Assembly: GCF_029360775.1 (NCBI RefSeq)
Contig: NZ_JARKMZ010000037.1
Span: 1-64,000, forward strand
From: Daejeonella sp. H1SJ63
GTDB lineage: Bacteria; Bacteroidota; Bacteroidia; Sphingobacteriales; Sphingobacteriaceae
Direction of reading: 5' to 3'
Length of the DNA stretch: 64,000 nucleotides
Shown here: piece after piece, positions 41,793 through 50,907 of the stretch
How the letters are laid out: each line of letters opens with the position of its first letter
Numbering within the stretch: position 1 is the stretch's first letter
The notes under the pieces: model-generated
Told to the model about the DNA's origin: nothing
The model's input: only the letters and a program-made list of their open reading frames with translations
Databases searched by the model: none
Made by a program: the position numbers and the translations under genes

Positions 41793-42493
41793 TCCCAGAT
41801 AAGGAAATTGAGTCGGTTTTTGTAATCATACCCGCATTTAACGAAAGTTTATCTATCGGTAAAGTTATTCATGATATTCCCAAAGATCTTGTTACCGAAA
41901 CAATTGTTGTAGACAATGGATCAACTGACGGCACAGGAGATATAGCTAAAAATAATGGTGCAACCGTATTAATAGAGAATCGTAAGGGCTACGGCTACAG
42001 CTGCTTGATGGGAATGGAATACCTTAACTCAAAAGCTAAGCCGGATGATATTGTCGTATTTCTTGATGGCGATTATTCCGATTTCCCTGAAGAAATATCA
42101 CAGCTTATCAAACCTGTTCTGTATTCCGGATTTGACATGGTAATTGGGTCAAGAGTGCTGGGCAAACGGCAAGCCGGCTCACTCCTCTTTCAGCAAATTG
42201 CAGGGAACTGGTTGGCTACTACATTGATCAAACTATTCTTTGGAGCAAAATTTACAGACCTTGGGCCATTCCGTGCCATACGCTGGGATGCCCTTCAAAG
42301 ATTAAACATGCAGGATAAAACTTTTGGATGGACTGTAGAGATGCAGATAAAAGCTGCAAAAAGCAAATTGCAATTCACTGAAATGCCTGTCAGCTATCGC
42401 AAGCGCATTGGTGTCAGTAAGGTATCCGGAACAATCAGGGGCACATTTATGGCGGGATATAAAATTTTGTTTACCATCTTCAAGTATATCTAA
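41789..42493 (+). CDS. Family 2 glycosyltransferase (DPM1-like)
   Basis: A 234-residue GT-A glycosyltransferase similar to dolichol-phosphate or undecaprenyl-phosphate sugar synthases. Hallmarks are FVIIPAFNESLSIGKVI at the start, VDNGSTDGTGDIA, the metal site FLDGDYSD (DxD), IGSRVLGKR, and GPFRAIRWDAL. A weak C-terminal amphipathic stretch may tether it to the membrane. It overlaps the polyferredoxin gene by ATGA and is followed 15 bases later by a second glycosyltransferase. A lipid-linked sugar donor is an inference. Confidence 0.9.
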   Translation: MIPDKEIESVFVIIPAFNESLSIGKVIHDIPKDLVTETIVVDNGSTDGTGDIAKNNGATVLIENRKGYGYSCLMGMEYLNSKAKPDDIVVFLDGDYSDFPEEISQLIKPVLYSGFDMVIGSRVLGKRQAGSLLFQQIAGNWLATTLIKLFFGAKFTDLGPFRAIRWDALQRLNMQDKTFGWTVEMQIKAAKSKLQFTEMPVSYRKRIGVSKVSGTIRGTFMAGYKILFTIFKYI

Positions 42494-42508
42494 TTATCAG
42501 ATCGATAA

Positions 42509-43957
42509 ATGATAGCAACCGGTATTATTATTCTGTACTGTTTCCTTTTCTCTTTTGTGATTCTGTTCAGTATCGGGCAGCTCGCTCTACTTATATCCTA
42601 TCTGATCAACAAACAAAATACTACAGGGCAAAATATTATTCCAGATCAATTTCCCCAACTTACAATCCAGCTACCTGTCTATAATGAACGGTATGTAATC
42701 GAAAGGCTTCTGGATTCAATCTCAAAATTAAATTACCCGAAAGACCTGATGGAGATCCAGGTACTGGATGATTCAACTGATGATACTGTTTCAATCGCTA
42801 AAAAGAAAATCATTGAACTGAATACAAACGGATTTAATATAAAACATATTCGAAGAACTGAGAGGCAGGGATTTAAGGCAGGGGCACTGCAAAATGGATT
42901 AGCCACTGCTTCAGGTGAGTTTATCGTCATTTTTGATGCTGATTTCATTCCTGAACAAGATTTTCTTATTAAAGTATTAGCTCATTTCAAGGCCGCAAAT
43001 ATTGGAATGGTCCAAACCAGGTGGGGCTTTCTCAATTCAAAAGATTCATGGCTTACCATGGCACAGGAGATAGGCCTGAATGGACATTTCATTATAGAAC
43101 AGGAAGGCCGGAACAAAAGCGGATATTTTATGAACTTCAACGGAACTGCAGGAATCTGGAGAAAAAGCTGCATTCATGATGCCGGAGGATGGGAAGCTGA
43201 TACTCTTACAGAAGATCTGGACCTCAGTTACAGAGCACAAATGAAAGGCTGGAAATTCATTTACTGCCCTGAAATTATTACCCCTTCTGAACTTCCGAAT
43301 AATCTGAGTGCCGTTCGGTCGCAACAATATCGCTGGGTAAAAGGTGGAGTTGAAACGTCGAAAAAGTTAATGGGTAAACTCTGGACTTGTAATCTTTCTT
43401 TACCCATAAAACTATTCGGCAGCCTTCATTTACTTAATAATTATATATACATCTTCATACTTATGACTGCGGTCTTAAGTGTCCCCGTCATGCTCATCAA
43501 AAATCTGTATCCTGAATTCGGGACATTTTTCAAATGGAACATGGTACTGATACTGATCTTTCTGATCAATTTTATTTACTGCTTTACTGCCATCAGGAAA
43601 AACAATAAGTCAATCATTCATTCATTACTCGAAATCTCTAAAAAATTCCCGATTGCAATGATTGTCTCCCTGGGCATGAGTTATCATAATTCCAAAGCAA
43701 TAATTAGCGGACTTATTGGAAGAAAATCTGAATTTATAAGGACACCAAAATTGAATACCAACTCAGGAGAAAATGAATATATCAGAGAAAACAATCCTGG
43801 AAGGCTTCAAATTTCCGAAGTATTCCTGTTCCTCTACTTTCTTTGCGCAGTAATCACCGGAATTTACCTCAATGATCCCGGATTTCTGAGTTACCACATC
43901 CTGATACTTTCAGGATTTGGATTTATTCTTGTTAAAACTTACCAGGAAAAGTATTAA
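42509..43957 (+). CDS. Membrane family 2 glycosyltransferase (processive, QxxRW type)
   Basis: A 482-residue inner-membrane protein with an N-terminal helix, a cytoplasmic GT-A domain and about four C-terminal helices. The D,D,D,QxxRW set is visible: VLDDSTDD, FDADF, TEDLDLSYR and QQYRW near residue 272. This is the architecture of cellulose- or hyaluronan-synthase-like enzymes and of ceramide-type glucosyltransferases. Last gene of the 39159-43957 operon. Product unknown: a membrane glycolipid or a polysaccharide are both possible. Confidence 0.9.
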   Translation: MIATGIIILYCFLFSFVILFSIGQLALLISYLINKQNTTGQNIIPDQFPQLTIQLPVYNERYVIERLLDSISKLNYPKDLMEIQVLDDSTDDTVSIAKKKIIELNTNGFNIKHIRRTERQGFKAGALQNGLATASGEFIVIFDADFIPEQDFLIKVLAHFKAANIGMVQTRWGFLNSKDSWLTMAQEIGLNGHFIIEQEGRNKSGYFMNFNGTAGIWRKSCIHDAGGWEADTLTEDLDLSYRAQMKGWKFIYCPEIITPSELPNNLSAVRSQQYRWVKGGVETSKKLMGKLWTCNLSLPIKLFGSLHLLNNYIYIFILMTAVLSVPVMLIKNLYPEFGTFFKWNMVLILIFLINFIYCFTAIRKNNKSIIHSLLEISKKFPIAMIVSLGMSYHNSKAIISGLIGRKSEFIRTPKLNTNSGENEYIRENNPGRLQISEVFLFLYFLCAVITGIYLNDPGFLSYHILILSGFGFILVKTYQEKY

Positions 43958-43959
43958 AA

Positions 43960-45321
43960 TCAGGCAGAAATAGCATTAATGATATCATATTGAGTAATAA
44001 TCTCAATATTCCCATTTTCATCCTCAACCAGCACTGCCATATTTTCCTTGTTAATAATTGAAGTGATTTTATCAATCGAGGTATTCAAATCAACGAATGG
44101 AAATGAAGCTGTCATGATATCCTTCACTAAACCTGAACGAAGTGCAGGATTTTCAAGCACCGAATTCAAGATGTCGCTCTCTGTCAATTTACCAACAATC
44201 ATCCCTTTCTGAGTAACTGGAATCTGAGAAATGTTTAATGATTTTATTGTATTAATTGCCTGAAGTACCGTTTGCTCACAATCAATTGAAATCATCTCCT
44301 GTCTTCCTCTCTTGGAAAGAATTGATCTGGCGTTAAGTTTCTCATCAGCTAAAAATCCACGTTCTCTCAGCCAGTCTTCGTTATACATCTTACCCATATA
44401 ACGTGATCCGTGATCATGAAATATTATAACTACTACATCATCTTTCTTCAAGCCATCTTTTAATTGAAGCAAGCCTGCCAATGCAGAACCGGCTGAATTG
44501 CCAACGAAAATCCCCTCCCTTCTGGCAATCTCACGGGTCATTAAGGCCGCATCCTTATCGGTAACCTTCTCAAAATGATCTATGATATCGAAATCTACAT
44601 TTTTAGGTAAGAAATCCTCTCCTATTCCCTCAGTGATGTAAGGATAAATCTCGTTCTTATCGAAAATACCGGTCTCCTTATACTTTTTAAATACTGAACC
44701 ATAAGTGTCAATACCCCATATTTTAATATCAGGATTCTTTTCCTTTAAATACCTGCCCGTACCTGAAATTGTACCTCCTGTTCCTACTCCTACAACAAGG
44801 TGAGTGATTTTACCTTCAGTTTGTTCCCAAATCTCCGGACCGGTTTGCTCATAATGAGCCTGTGAGTTAGACAAATTATCGTATTGATTAGGTTTCCATG
44901 AATTAGGCACCTCAAGCTCTAAACGGGATGAGACAGAATAATATGAACGGGGATCTTCAGGATCCACATTGGTAGGACAAACAATCACTTCTGCGCCAAA
45001 AGCACGTAAAGCATCTACCTTCTCCTTAGATTGTTTATCTGTAGTGGTGAAAATACATTTATATCCTTTAACAATTGCGGCCATTGCCAGGCCCATACCT
45101 GTATTTCCGGATGTACCTTCAATAATTGTTCCTCCTGGTTTCAACTTCCCCTCACGTTCAGCATCCTCAATCATTTTGACAGCCATTCTGTCTTTTATTG
45201 AATTTCCGGGATTGCTTGTTTCAATTTTTGCAAGAACAGTAGCTTTAACATCTTTAGTTATCGCGTTTAATCTTACTAAAGGAGTATTTCCAATAGTTTC
45301 AAGAATATTATTGTACCACAT
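43960..45321 (-). CDS. Cystathionine beta-synthase-type PLP enzyme with CBS domains
   Basis: Fold type II PLP enzyme of 453 residues. The PLP lysine is in NPGNSIKDRMA near residue 42, the substrate loop is EGTSGNTGMGLAM near 68, and the phosphate loop VGVGTGGTISGTGRYL near 176. Two CBS motifs occupy the last 115 residues. This is the layout of cystathionine beta-synthase, which condenses serine with homocysteine; cysteine synthase activity is the alternative. It is convergent with the glycosyltransferase operon, 2 bases apart. Confidence 0.92.
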   Translation of the reverse strand: MWYNNILETIGNTPLVRLNAITKDVKATVLAKIETSNPGNSIKDRMAVKMIEDAEREGKLKPGGTIIEGTSGNTGMGLAMAAIVKGYKCIFTTTDKQSKEKVDALRAFGAEVIVCPTNVDPEDPRSYYSVSSRLELEVPNSWKPNQYDNLSNSQAHYEQTGPEIWEQTEGKITHLVVGVGTGGTISGTGRYLKEKNPDIKIWGIDTYGSVFKKYKETGIFDKNEIYPYITEGIGEDFLPKNVDFDIIDHFEKVTDKDAALMTREIARREGIFVGNSAGSALAGLLQLKDGLKKDDVVVIIFHDHGSRYMGKMYNEDWLRERGFLADEKLNARSILSKRGRQEMISIDCEQTVLQAINTIKSLNISQIPVTQKGMIVGKLTESDILNSVLENPALRSGLVKDIMTASFPFVDLNTSIDKITSIINKENMAVLVEDENGNIEIITQYDIINAISA

Positions 45322-45530
45322 GATGCAAAATTAAACATTTATCCCCTAAACAAGATATTTAATGCCATATGCATTAAAATTCAATATATTATACCGAATT
45401 GAAATTTTACACGGAATAATATATCAATAGTCTACAAAATAAATAGTCTTATCCAATGGAGATTCGGAGAATTAGATCATACCGTACAAAAAAAACGAAC
45501 AGAATAATATTCTTATTGCAATAAGAAATA

Positions 45531-46388
45531 TTAAAACTTCAAATGCTTTACGGTCAGTCCATTGTTGATTAGCTGCTTAAGGGAATCAATTCCAACCCGA
45601 AGATGAGTTTCTACGTACTGTTCGGTCACATTAGAATCACTTTCAGCAGTTTTTACTCCTTCCGGAACCATTGGCTGATCTGAAACCAGCAATAAAGCAC
45701 CGGTTGGTATCTTATTGGCAAAACCGGTTGTAAATATTGTAGCAGTCTCCATATCAACAGCCATAACTCTGATACTTTTCAGGTATTTTTTAAAATTTTT
45801 ATCATGCTCCCATACCCTGCGGTTGGTTGTATACACAGTACCGGTCCAGTAATCACGTGAATGATCACGAATTGTGGTTGAGGTTGCTTTCTGAAGAGCA
45901 AATGAAGGCAATGCAGGAACCTCTGGTGGAAAATAGTCATTTGATGTACCTTCACCTCTGATTGCAGCAATCGGCAATATCAGATCGCCAATCATATTTT
46001 TCTTCTTGAGTCCGCCGCATTTACCCAAAAACAAAACGGCTTTAGGCTGAATCGCTGTCAGGAGATCCATCATGGTAGCTGCCATCGGACTTCCCATTCC
46101 GAAATTAATCAATGTAATACCGTCTGCAGATACACTCTGCATGGGTTTATCAAGTCCTATAATCGGAGCATTATTGTGCCATGAAGAAAAAAGATTTAGA
46201 TAATTAGAAAAATTTGTGAGCAAAATAAACTTTCCAAACTCATTCAGAGGCCTGCCTGTATATCTCGGCAACCAGTTGTTAACAATATCTGCTTTGTTTT
46301 TAAGACCCGATTTCAGGGGTGTCTCGATATCATTTACTTGTTGAACAGTTACCTGAGCCTCTTTCTTTATGCTTTGTTTCGTATTCAT
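45531..46388 (-). CDS. amn: AMP nucleosidase
   Basis: Hydrolyses AMP to adenine and ribose 5-phosphate. 285 residues, the shorter Bacteroidota form lacking the long N-terminal domain of E. coli Amn. The phosphorylase-fold motifs are FGMGSPMAATMMDLL near residue 96, FLGKCGG near 119, and the MAVDMETATIF segment near 207, supplying the purine-binding Glu. It lies 49 bases downstream of clpX on the same strand, but a terminator sits between them. Confidence 0.92.
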   Translation of the reverse strand: MNTKQSIKKEAQVTVQQVNDIETPLKSGLKNKADIVNNWLPRYTGRPLNEFGKFILLTNFSNYLNLFSSWHNNAPIIGLDKPMQSVSADGITLINFGMGSPMAATMMDLLTAIQPKAVLFLGKCGGLKKKNMIGDLILPIAAIRGEGTSNDYFPPEVPALPSFALQKATSTTIRDHSRDYWTGTVYTTNRRVWEHDKNFKKYLKSIRVMAVDMETATIFTTGFANKIPTGALLLVSDQPMVPEGVKTAESDSNVTEQYVETHLRVGIDSLKQLINNGLTVKHLKF

Positions 46389-46413
46389 AACTGAAAATTA
46401 ATGATACAAAAAA

Positions 46414-46430
46414 CCCCGAATTTATCGGGG
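46414..46430 (-). terminator. Terminator after clpX
   Basis: Stem CCCCGA/TCGGGG with a 5-base loop; the A6 run before it becomes U6 in the minus-strand transcript. It separates clpX from amn. Confidence 0.75.
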
Positions 46431-46436
46431 CCAATT

Positions 46437-47675
46437 TTATGCTACTTTCAATTTTTTAAGATCAGATTTTTCAAATTTTTCTCTGGCATAATCCAATGTG
46501 ATTATCAACTCCTTACCTGAATTACCTGATGGAGTATCATACATCGCATCAATCATAATTGCTTCACAAATCGACCTGAGTCCTCTTGCTCCCAGATTAA
46601 ATTCCATCGCTTTATCCACAATAAATCCCATAACCTCTTTATCGAATTCGAGTTTAACATTCTCATATTCAAACAGCTTTTTATACTGTTTAATCAATGA
46701 GTTCTTTGGCTCTGTTAAGATATTCAACAAAGTTTCTCTGTCTAAAGGATTCAGATGGGTTATAACAGGCAACCTTCCTATCAACTCAGGAATAAGTCCG
46801 AATGACTTCAGATCCTGAGGAGTAATGTATTTATAAAGATTCTTCAGGTCAATGTTTAACTCTTCCTTATCAACCTTATATCCTACAGTTTGTGTACGAA
46901 GTCTGTTTGCGATCTTTTTTTCAATACCATCAAATGCACCACCGCATATAAACAGGATATTATTGGTATTCACCGGGATCATTTTCTGATCGGGATGTTT
47001 TCTTCCACCCTGGGGAGGCACATTTACAATGGTACCTTCAAGGATCTTTAGTAAAGCCTGTTGCACACCTTCACCAGATACATCGCGGGTAATTGAAGGA
47101 TTATCACTTTTCCTGGCAATCTTATCTACCTCATCAATATATACAATACCACGTTCAGCAGCAGCCACATCATAATCAGCAGCCTGAAGTAAACGGGTTA
47201 AGATACTTTCAACATCTTCCCCCACATATCCAGCCTCAGTCAAAACAGTAGCATCACAGATACAGAAAGGGACATTCAATACTTTAGCTATTGTTTTAGC
47301 CAGCAGAGTTTTTCCTGTACCGGTCTCGCCAACCATAATGATATTCGACTTCTCAATCTCTACTTCATCCTTCCCAATCTTCTGATTAAGACGTTTGTAA
47401 TGATTGTATACAGCAACAGAAAGTATTTTTTTTGCCTGATCCTGACCAATAACGTACTGATCAAGATGAGTTTTAATCTCCGCAGGTTTTAAAAGCGTTT
47501 CAAAAGTCTGAGTAGATTTAGCTTTACGGACATTAAGTTCTTCTGCCAGAATCTGATTTGCCTGAGTAACGCACTTATCACAAATGTGTGCATCCAGTCC
47601 GGCAATAAGCATCAGAGTATCCTGCTTACCTGAGCCGCAGAATGAACATTTAATATCTTTATTTCCCTTACTCAT
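46437..47675 (-). CDS. clpX: ClpX, ATP-binding subunit of ClpXP protease
   Basis: AAA+ unfoldase that delivers substrates to ClpP, 412 residues. The N-terminal zinc domain has CSFCGSGKQ and ICDKCV (four cysteines). Walker A is [13 protein letters not shown] near residue 117 and Walker [12 protein letters not shown] near 177. The ClpP-binding IGF-type loop appears to be [11 protein letters not shown] region and sensor 2 GARGLRS is near 374. The start ATG shares one base with the clpP stop (TAATG), indicating coupled translation. Confidence 0.97.
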   Translation of the reverse strand: MSKGNKDIKCSFCGSGKQDTLMLIAGLDAHICDKCVTQANQILAEELNVRKAKSTQTFETLLKPAEIKTHLDQYVIGQDQAKKILSVAVYNHYKRLNQKIGKDEVEIEKSNIIMVGETGTGKTLLAKTIAKVLNVPFCICDATVLTEAGYVGEDVESILTRLLQAADYDVAAAERGIVYIDEVDKIARKSDNPSITRDVSGEGVQQALLKILEGTIVNVPPQGGRKHPDQKMIPVNTNNILFICGGAFDGIEKKIANRLRTQTVGYKVDKEELNIDLKNLYKYITPQDLKSFGLIPELIGRLPVITHLNPLDRETLLNILTEPKNSLIKQYKKLFEYENVKLEFDKEVMGFIVDKAMEFNLGARGLRSICEAIMIDAMYDTPSGNSGKELIITLDYAREKFEKSDLKKLKVA

Positions 47676-48373
47676 TATTTTTTATCTCCGGTTCCTGTTA
47701 AAACCTCATCAATCATTCCAAATTCTTTGGCTTCATTAGCAATCATCCAGTAATCACGGTCTGATGCTTTTTCAACCCATTCGTAACTTTGTCCTGAATG
47801 CTTGGCAATAATATCATACAGTTCTTTCTTCAGTTTCAGCATCTCACGAAGATTAATCTCCATATCTGAAGCCACACCTTGTGCACCTCCTGAAGGCTGA
47901 TGGATCATCACTCTTGAATGCGGAAGTGCAGCTCTTTTACCTTTGGTACCTGCACAAAGTAATACCGCAGCCATTGATGCAGCCATACCCGTACAGATCG
48001 TAGCCACATCAGGAGAGATGTACTGCATAGTATCATAAATACCTAAACCCGCATATACTGAGCCCCCCGGAGAATTGATATAAATCTGAATATCCCGCTT
48101 ATTGTCAGTTGACTGAAGGAATAAAAGCTGAGCCTGAATAATATTTGCAATTCCCTCATGCACCGCATCTCCAAGGAAGATAATCCTATCCATCATTAAA
48201 CGGGAGAATACATCCATCTGTGCAACGTTCAACTGACGCTCTTCGATAATATATGGGGTCATCGCAGTAGGGAACGTATTTTGAACTCTTCCTATGAAGC
48301 TGTCAACATGCTGACTTCCAATTCGATGATGCTTTACAGCGTATTTTCTGAATTCGTTTTTATCAATGTTCAT
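47675..48373 (-). CDS. clpP: ClpP, ATP-dependent protease proteolytic subunit
   Basis: Serine protease subunit forming double heptameric rings with ClpX. 232 residues; about 25 residues precede the mature start and may include a propeptide. The catalytic serine is in [13 protein letters not shown], the histidine in HSRVMIHQP, and the aspartate follows in the loop near DYWMI. The conserved IIFLGDAVH segment is present. Located between tig and clpX, the canonical order. Confidence 0.97.
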   Translation of the reverse strand: MNIDKNEFRKYAVKHHRIGSQHVDSFIGRVQNTFPTAMTPYIIEERQLNVAQMDVFSRLMMDRIIFLGDAVHEGIANIIQAQLLFLQSTDNKRDIQIYINSPGGSVYAGLGIYDTMQYISPDVATICTGMAASMAAVLLCAGTKGKRAALPHSRVMIHQPSGGAQGVASDMEINLREMLKLKKELYDIIAKHSGQSYEWVEKASDRDYWMIANEAKEFGMIDEVLTGTGDKK

Positions 48374-48468
48374 TTTTGAATAATATGTATTAAGTTAACA
48401 TTTACTTTGCCAGTAAAGCTGATACTGATCAAAATAAATGGTTCAATAAGACCAAAAATGATCAGAAA

Positions 48469-49815
48469 TTACTTCAGCTCCAGAAATTTATTATAATCTA
48501 TATTCTTTTTATCTAAGGTAATAACACCCTTAAGATAATCAAATACATGCTGAGCTTTTACTTCTTCAAAAATACGGTTTGCATTCTCCTTATTCTGTAA
48601 AAACTGAGCTGTATACTGCCCAAGCTGCTCTTCAGTTAAAGGTTGTGGACTGTACATACGGAATTGCGCATCAAGGCGATTTTTTGCCGTAGTGAACACT
48701 TCTTCGTATTTGATCTCAATTTTATTATCCTTAATAATCCTGTTCTCGATTAAAGTCCAACGAAGATTACGTGCAAAATCCTCATATCCCTGCGCTAACT
48801 CCTCATCAGACAATTTCTCATTAGTTGCCTTTAACCAACGCTTCAGGAATTCGTCAGGAAGATCAAGTTTCACCTTGTCAAGACCAAACTTAAGCATATC
48901 TGCCTGAAGTTTCTGATCAGCATTCTGAACCATCATACTCTCCAGTTCTTCTCTGATCTTCTCTGTAAATTCCTCTTCAGTTTTAACAACATCCGGGCCA
49001 AAGATTTTATCAAAAAACTCCTGGTTTAAATCTCCTTCTTCAAGACGGTTGATATTTTTTACAGTAAGCTGAAACTTAGATTTTAACTCCTGAGCATCCT
49101 CTTCAGAAATATTTAACACTTTAGAGATGATACTTGCATTAGAATCAAACGCCTTTTGGATATCTAAAGTAACAACATCTTCTTTCTTTAACCCGATAAG
49201 AGATTTTTTAATTTTAGCATCTGCAATCTGATCCAAACGAACAGAAGCAGTTGCACTGATTCCATCTTCAAAAACAGAACCATCTGCTGCTAATTGCTTC
49301 AAATCTGCATACAAAACATCGTCATCTGCCGATACGTCAGGATTTGACATCTTGCCATAGCTCTTTCTTAAATTTGTTATACGTGAAGCAAGGGTTTCTT
49401 CATCAACCTTCACGGTATAATAAGTCAGTTTATCTTTTGAACTAAACTCAAGATCAAACTCAGGAGCAAGTCCTAATTCATAAACAAACTCAAACTCATC
49501 AGTAAAATCCCAATTGAACTCCTTACTGTCATCAATCTTTGGAAGTGGCTGACCCAAAACTTCAAGCTTGCTTTCAGTAATATAATTGTTAAGGGTATCG
49601 TTAAGTATATTGTTGATCTCGTCAACCAGAATATTCTTTCCGTACATTTTCTTGATATGAGCCGGAGGAACCATGCCGGGACGGAATCCAGGTAATTTAG
49701 CCTTCTTTGCCTGAGCTTTGATTGCTTTATCAACACGCTCTTTGTAATCTTCAGGATTAATCTTAACAGTAAGTACAGAATTCAGATTGTCTATTTTGTC
49801 CTGTGTAATGTTCAT
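48469..49815 (-). CDS. tig: Trigger factor
   Basis: Ribosome-associated chaperone and prolyl isomerase, about 448 residues from the ATG at 49815; an earlier ATG adds 11 basic residues within the tRNA-proximal leader and is less likely. The ribosome-binding region contains KLPGFRPGMVPPAHIKKMYG near residue 44, close to the family GFRxGKxP signature. The central PPIase domain is divergent, typical of Bacteroidota, and a helical C-terminal chaperone domain follows. First gene of the tig-clpP-clpX series. Confidence 0.93.
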   Translation of the reverse strand: MNITQDKIDNLNSVLTVKINPEDYKERVDKAIKAQAKKAKLPGFRPGMVPPAHIKKMYGKNILVDEINNILNDTLNNYITESKLEVLGQPLPKIDDSKEFNWDFTDEFEFVYELGLAPEFDLEFSSKDKLTYYTVKVDEETLASRITNLRKSYGKMSNPDVSADDDVLYADLKQLAADGSVFEDGISATASVRLDQIADAKIKKSLIGLKKEDVVTLDIQKAFDSNASIISKVLNISEEDAQELKSKFQLTVKNINRLEEGDLNQEFFDKIFGPDVVKTEEEFTEKIREELESMMVQNADQKLQADMLKFGLDKVKLDLPDEFLKRWLKATNEKLSDEELAQGYEDFARNLRWTLIENRIIKDNKIEIKYEEVFTTAKNRLDAQFRMYSPQPLTEEQLGQYTAQFLQNKENANRIFEEVKAQHVFDYLKGVITLDKKNIDYNKFLELK

Positions 49816-49882
49816 TTTATGAGTTTTATGTCGTTTTAGTTTATACAAAAATTCCCCGGTTTGTAGCCGGGGAATTAATAAG

Positions 49883-49964
49883 TGCGGATGAAGGGACTCG
49901 AACCCCCACGCCGTGAAGCGCCAGATCCTAAGTCTGGTGCGGCTACCAATTACGCCACATCCGC
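49883..49964 (-). tRNA. tRNA-Leu (UAG anticodon)
   Basis: The 82-base minus-strand sequence folds as a class II tRNA. The acceptor stem is GCGGATG paired with CATCCGC, discriminator A. The anticodon stem CCAGA/TCTGG encloses loop CTTAGGA, giving anticodon TAG (reads CUA, leucine). A long variable arm and the T-loop GTTCGAGTC are present. CCA is not encoded. It lies 67 bases before tig. Confidence 0.95.
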
Positions 49965-50098
49965 ATATTTAGGATTATTTTAGAAATATTCTTTAATATT
50001 TAAACCATTAAATGAATTATTTCGGTCGGCAAAAATAACGTTTTTATCCATAAGTGCAAAATGATTTATGCTTATTATTTAATATATAATCAAAATAA

Positions 50099-50878
50099 CT
50101 ATAGTATTGATCTCAGATAGTCAGGAGTGTGAAGCAATCTGCTTCCGTACCATGAGAACATTTCACCATCTACACGTCTGATTTTTGCATCAGGACAAAT
50201 CTTTTTCAGTTCAGCAATGTGCTGATCTTTAAATGGGTATGGCTCAGTAGAAAGAAAAATTAAATCAGGTTTTAAATATGCAATCTGATCTGAACTTAAT
50301 TCAGGATACCTTTCAAGCTCTGTTGCATTACACAATCCTGCCCGGTTCAGAATATTACTAATAAAAGTATTTTTACCGGCAAGCATCCAGGGATCTTTCC
50401 AGATAAAGTATGCAACTCTTAAACCTTCAAAAGAGCCTGTACTGATCTTATCAAATCCGTTCTTAATAGCCATAGCTATTTTTTCTGCTGTTTCCTCCTT
50501 TCCACATAGTCCACCAATCGCCCTGATCATTTCAAGTGCATCATTCAAATCATAAATATCACTCATCCAAACAGGGAATTCCTCCATAAGCTCCAGAATC
50601 TGATGCTGATCATTCTCCTCTTTATTCCCAATGATCAAATCAGGCCTCAGATCCCTGATTTTTTGCAGATCTAATTTTTTTGTGCCCCCCACTTTCGTTT
50701 TTGAAAGAAACATTTCCCGGGGATGTATACAGAATTTGGTTATACCGACCACCTCATCTTTCAGACCGAGATCAAACAATAATTCAGTTTGAGAAGGTAC
50801 CAGAGAAATAATTCGTCCGGGCAACTTACCGACAGAGATTTGCCTCCCCATCTGATCCTTGAATGTGCGTTTTTGCAT
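50099..50878 (-). CDS. BtuF-like helical-backbone metal receptor, no signal peptide
   Basis: About 259 residues, related to vitamin B12 (BtuF) and iron-siderophore binding proteins. It has RIISLVPSQTELLFDLGL near residue 22, DLQKIRDLRPDLIIGNKEEND, GNTFISNILNRAG-like (KNTFISNILNRAG), and YLKPDLIFLSTEPYPFK. Unlike BtuF, the N-terminus (MQKRTFKDQMGRQI) is not a signal peptide, so a cytoplasmic place is likely. No permease or ATPase gene is adjacent. The start at 50878 leaves only 29 bases to the divergent GT-C gene. Confidence 0.85.
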   Translation of the reverse strand: MQKRTFKDQMGRQISVGKLPGRIISLVPSQTELLFDLGLKDEVVGITKFCIHPREMFLSKTKVGGTKKLDLQKIRDLRPDLIIGNKEENDQHQILELMEEFPVWMSDIYDLNDALEMIRAIGGLCGKEETAEKIAMAIKNGFDKISTGSFEGLRVAYFIWKDPWMLAGKNTFISNILNRAGLCNATELERYPELSSDQIAYLKPDLIFLSTEPYPFKDQHIAELKKICPDAKIRRVDGEMFSWYGSRLLHTPDYLRSIL

Positions 50879-50907
50879 ACTTTTACAAAGTAAGTCAATT
50901 TTCAGCA

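Noticed and set aside
45322-45530. SAM or other riboswitch before the PLP/CBS gene
   Set aside because: AT-rich, with no stable GC-paired stem or recognisable riboswitch core.
50879-50907. Cobalamin riboswitch for the BtuF-like gene
   Set aside because: Only 29 bases separate the divergent genes, far too few.
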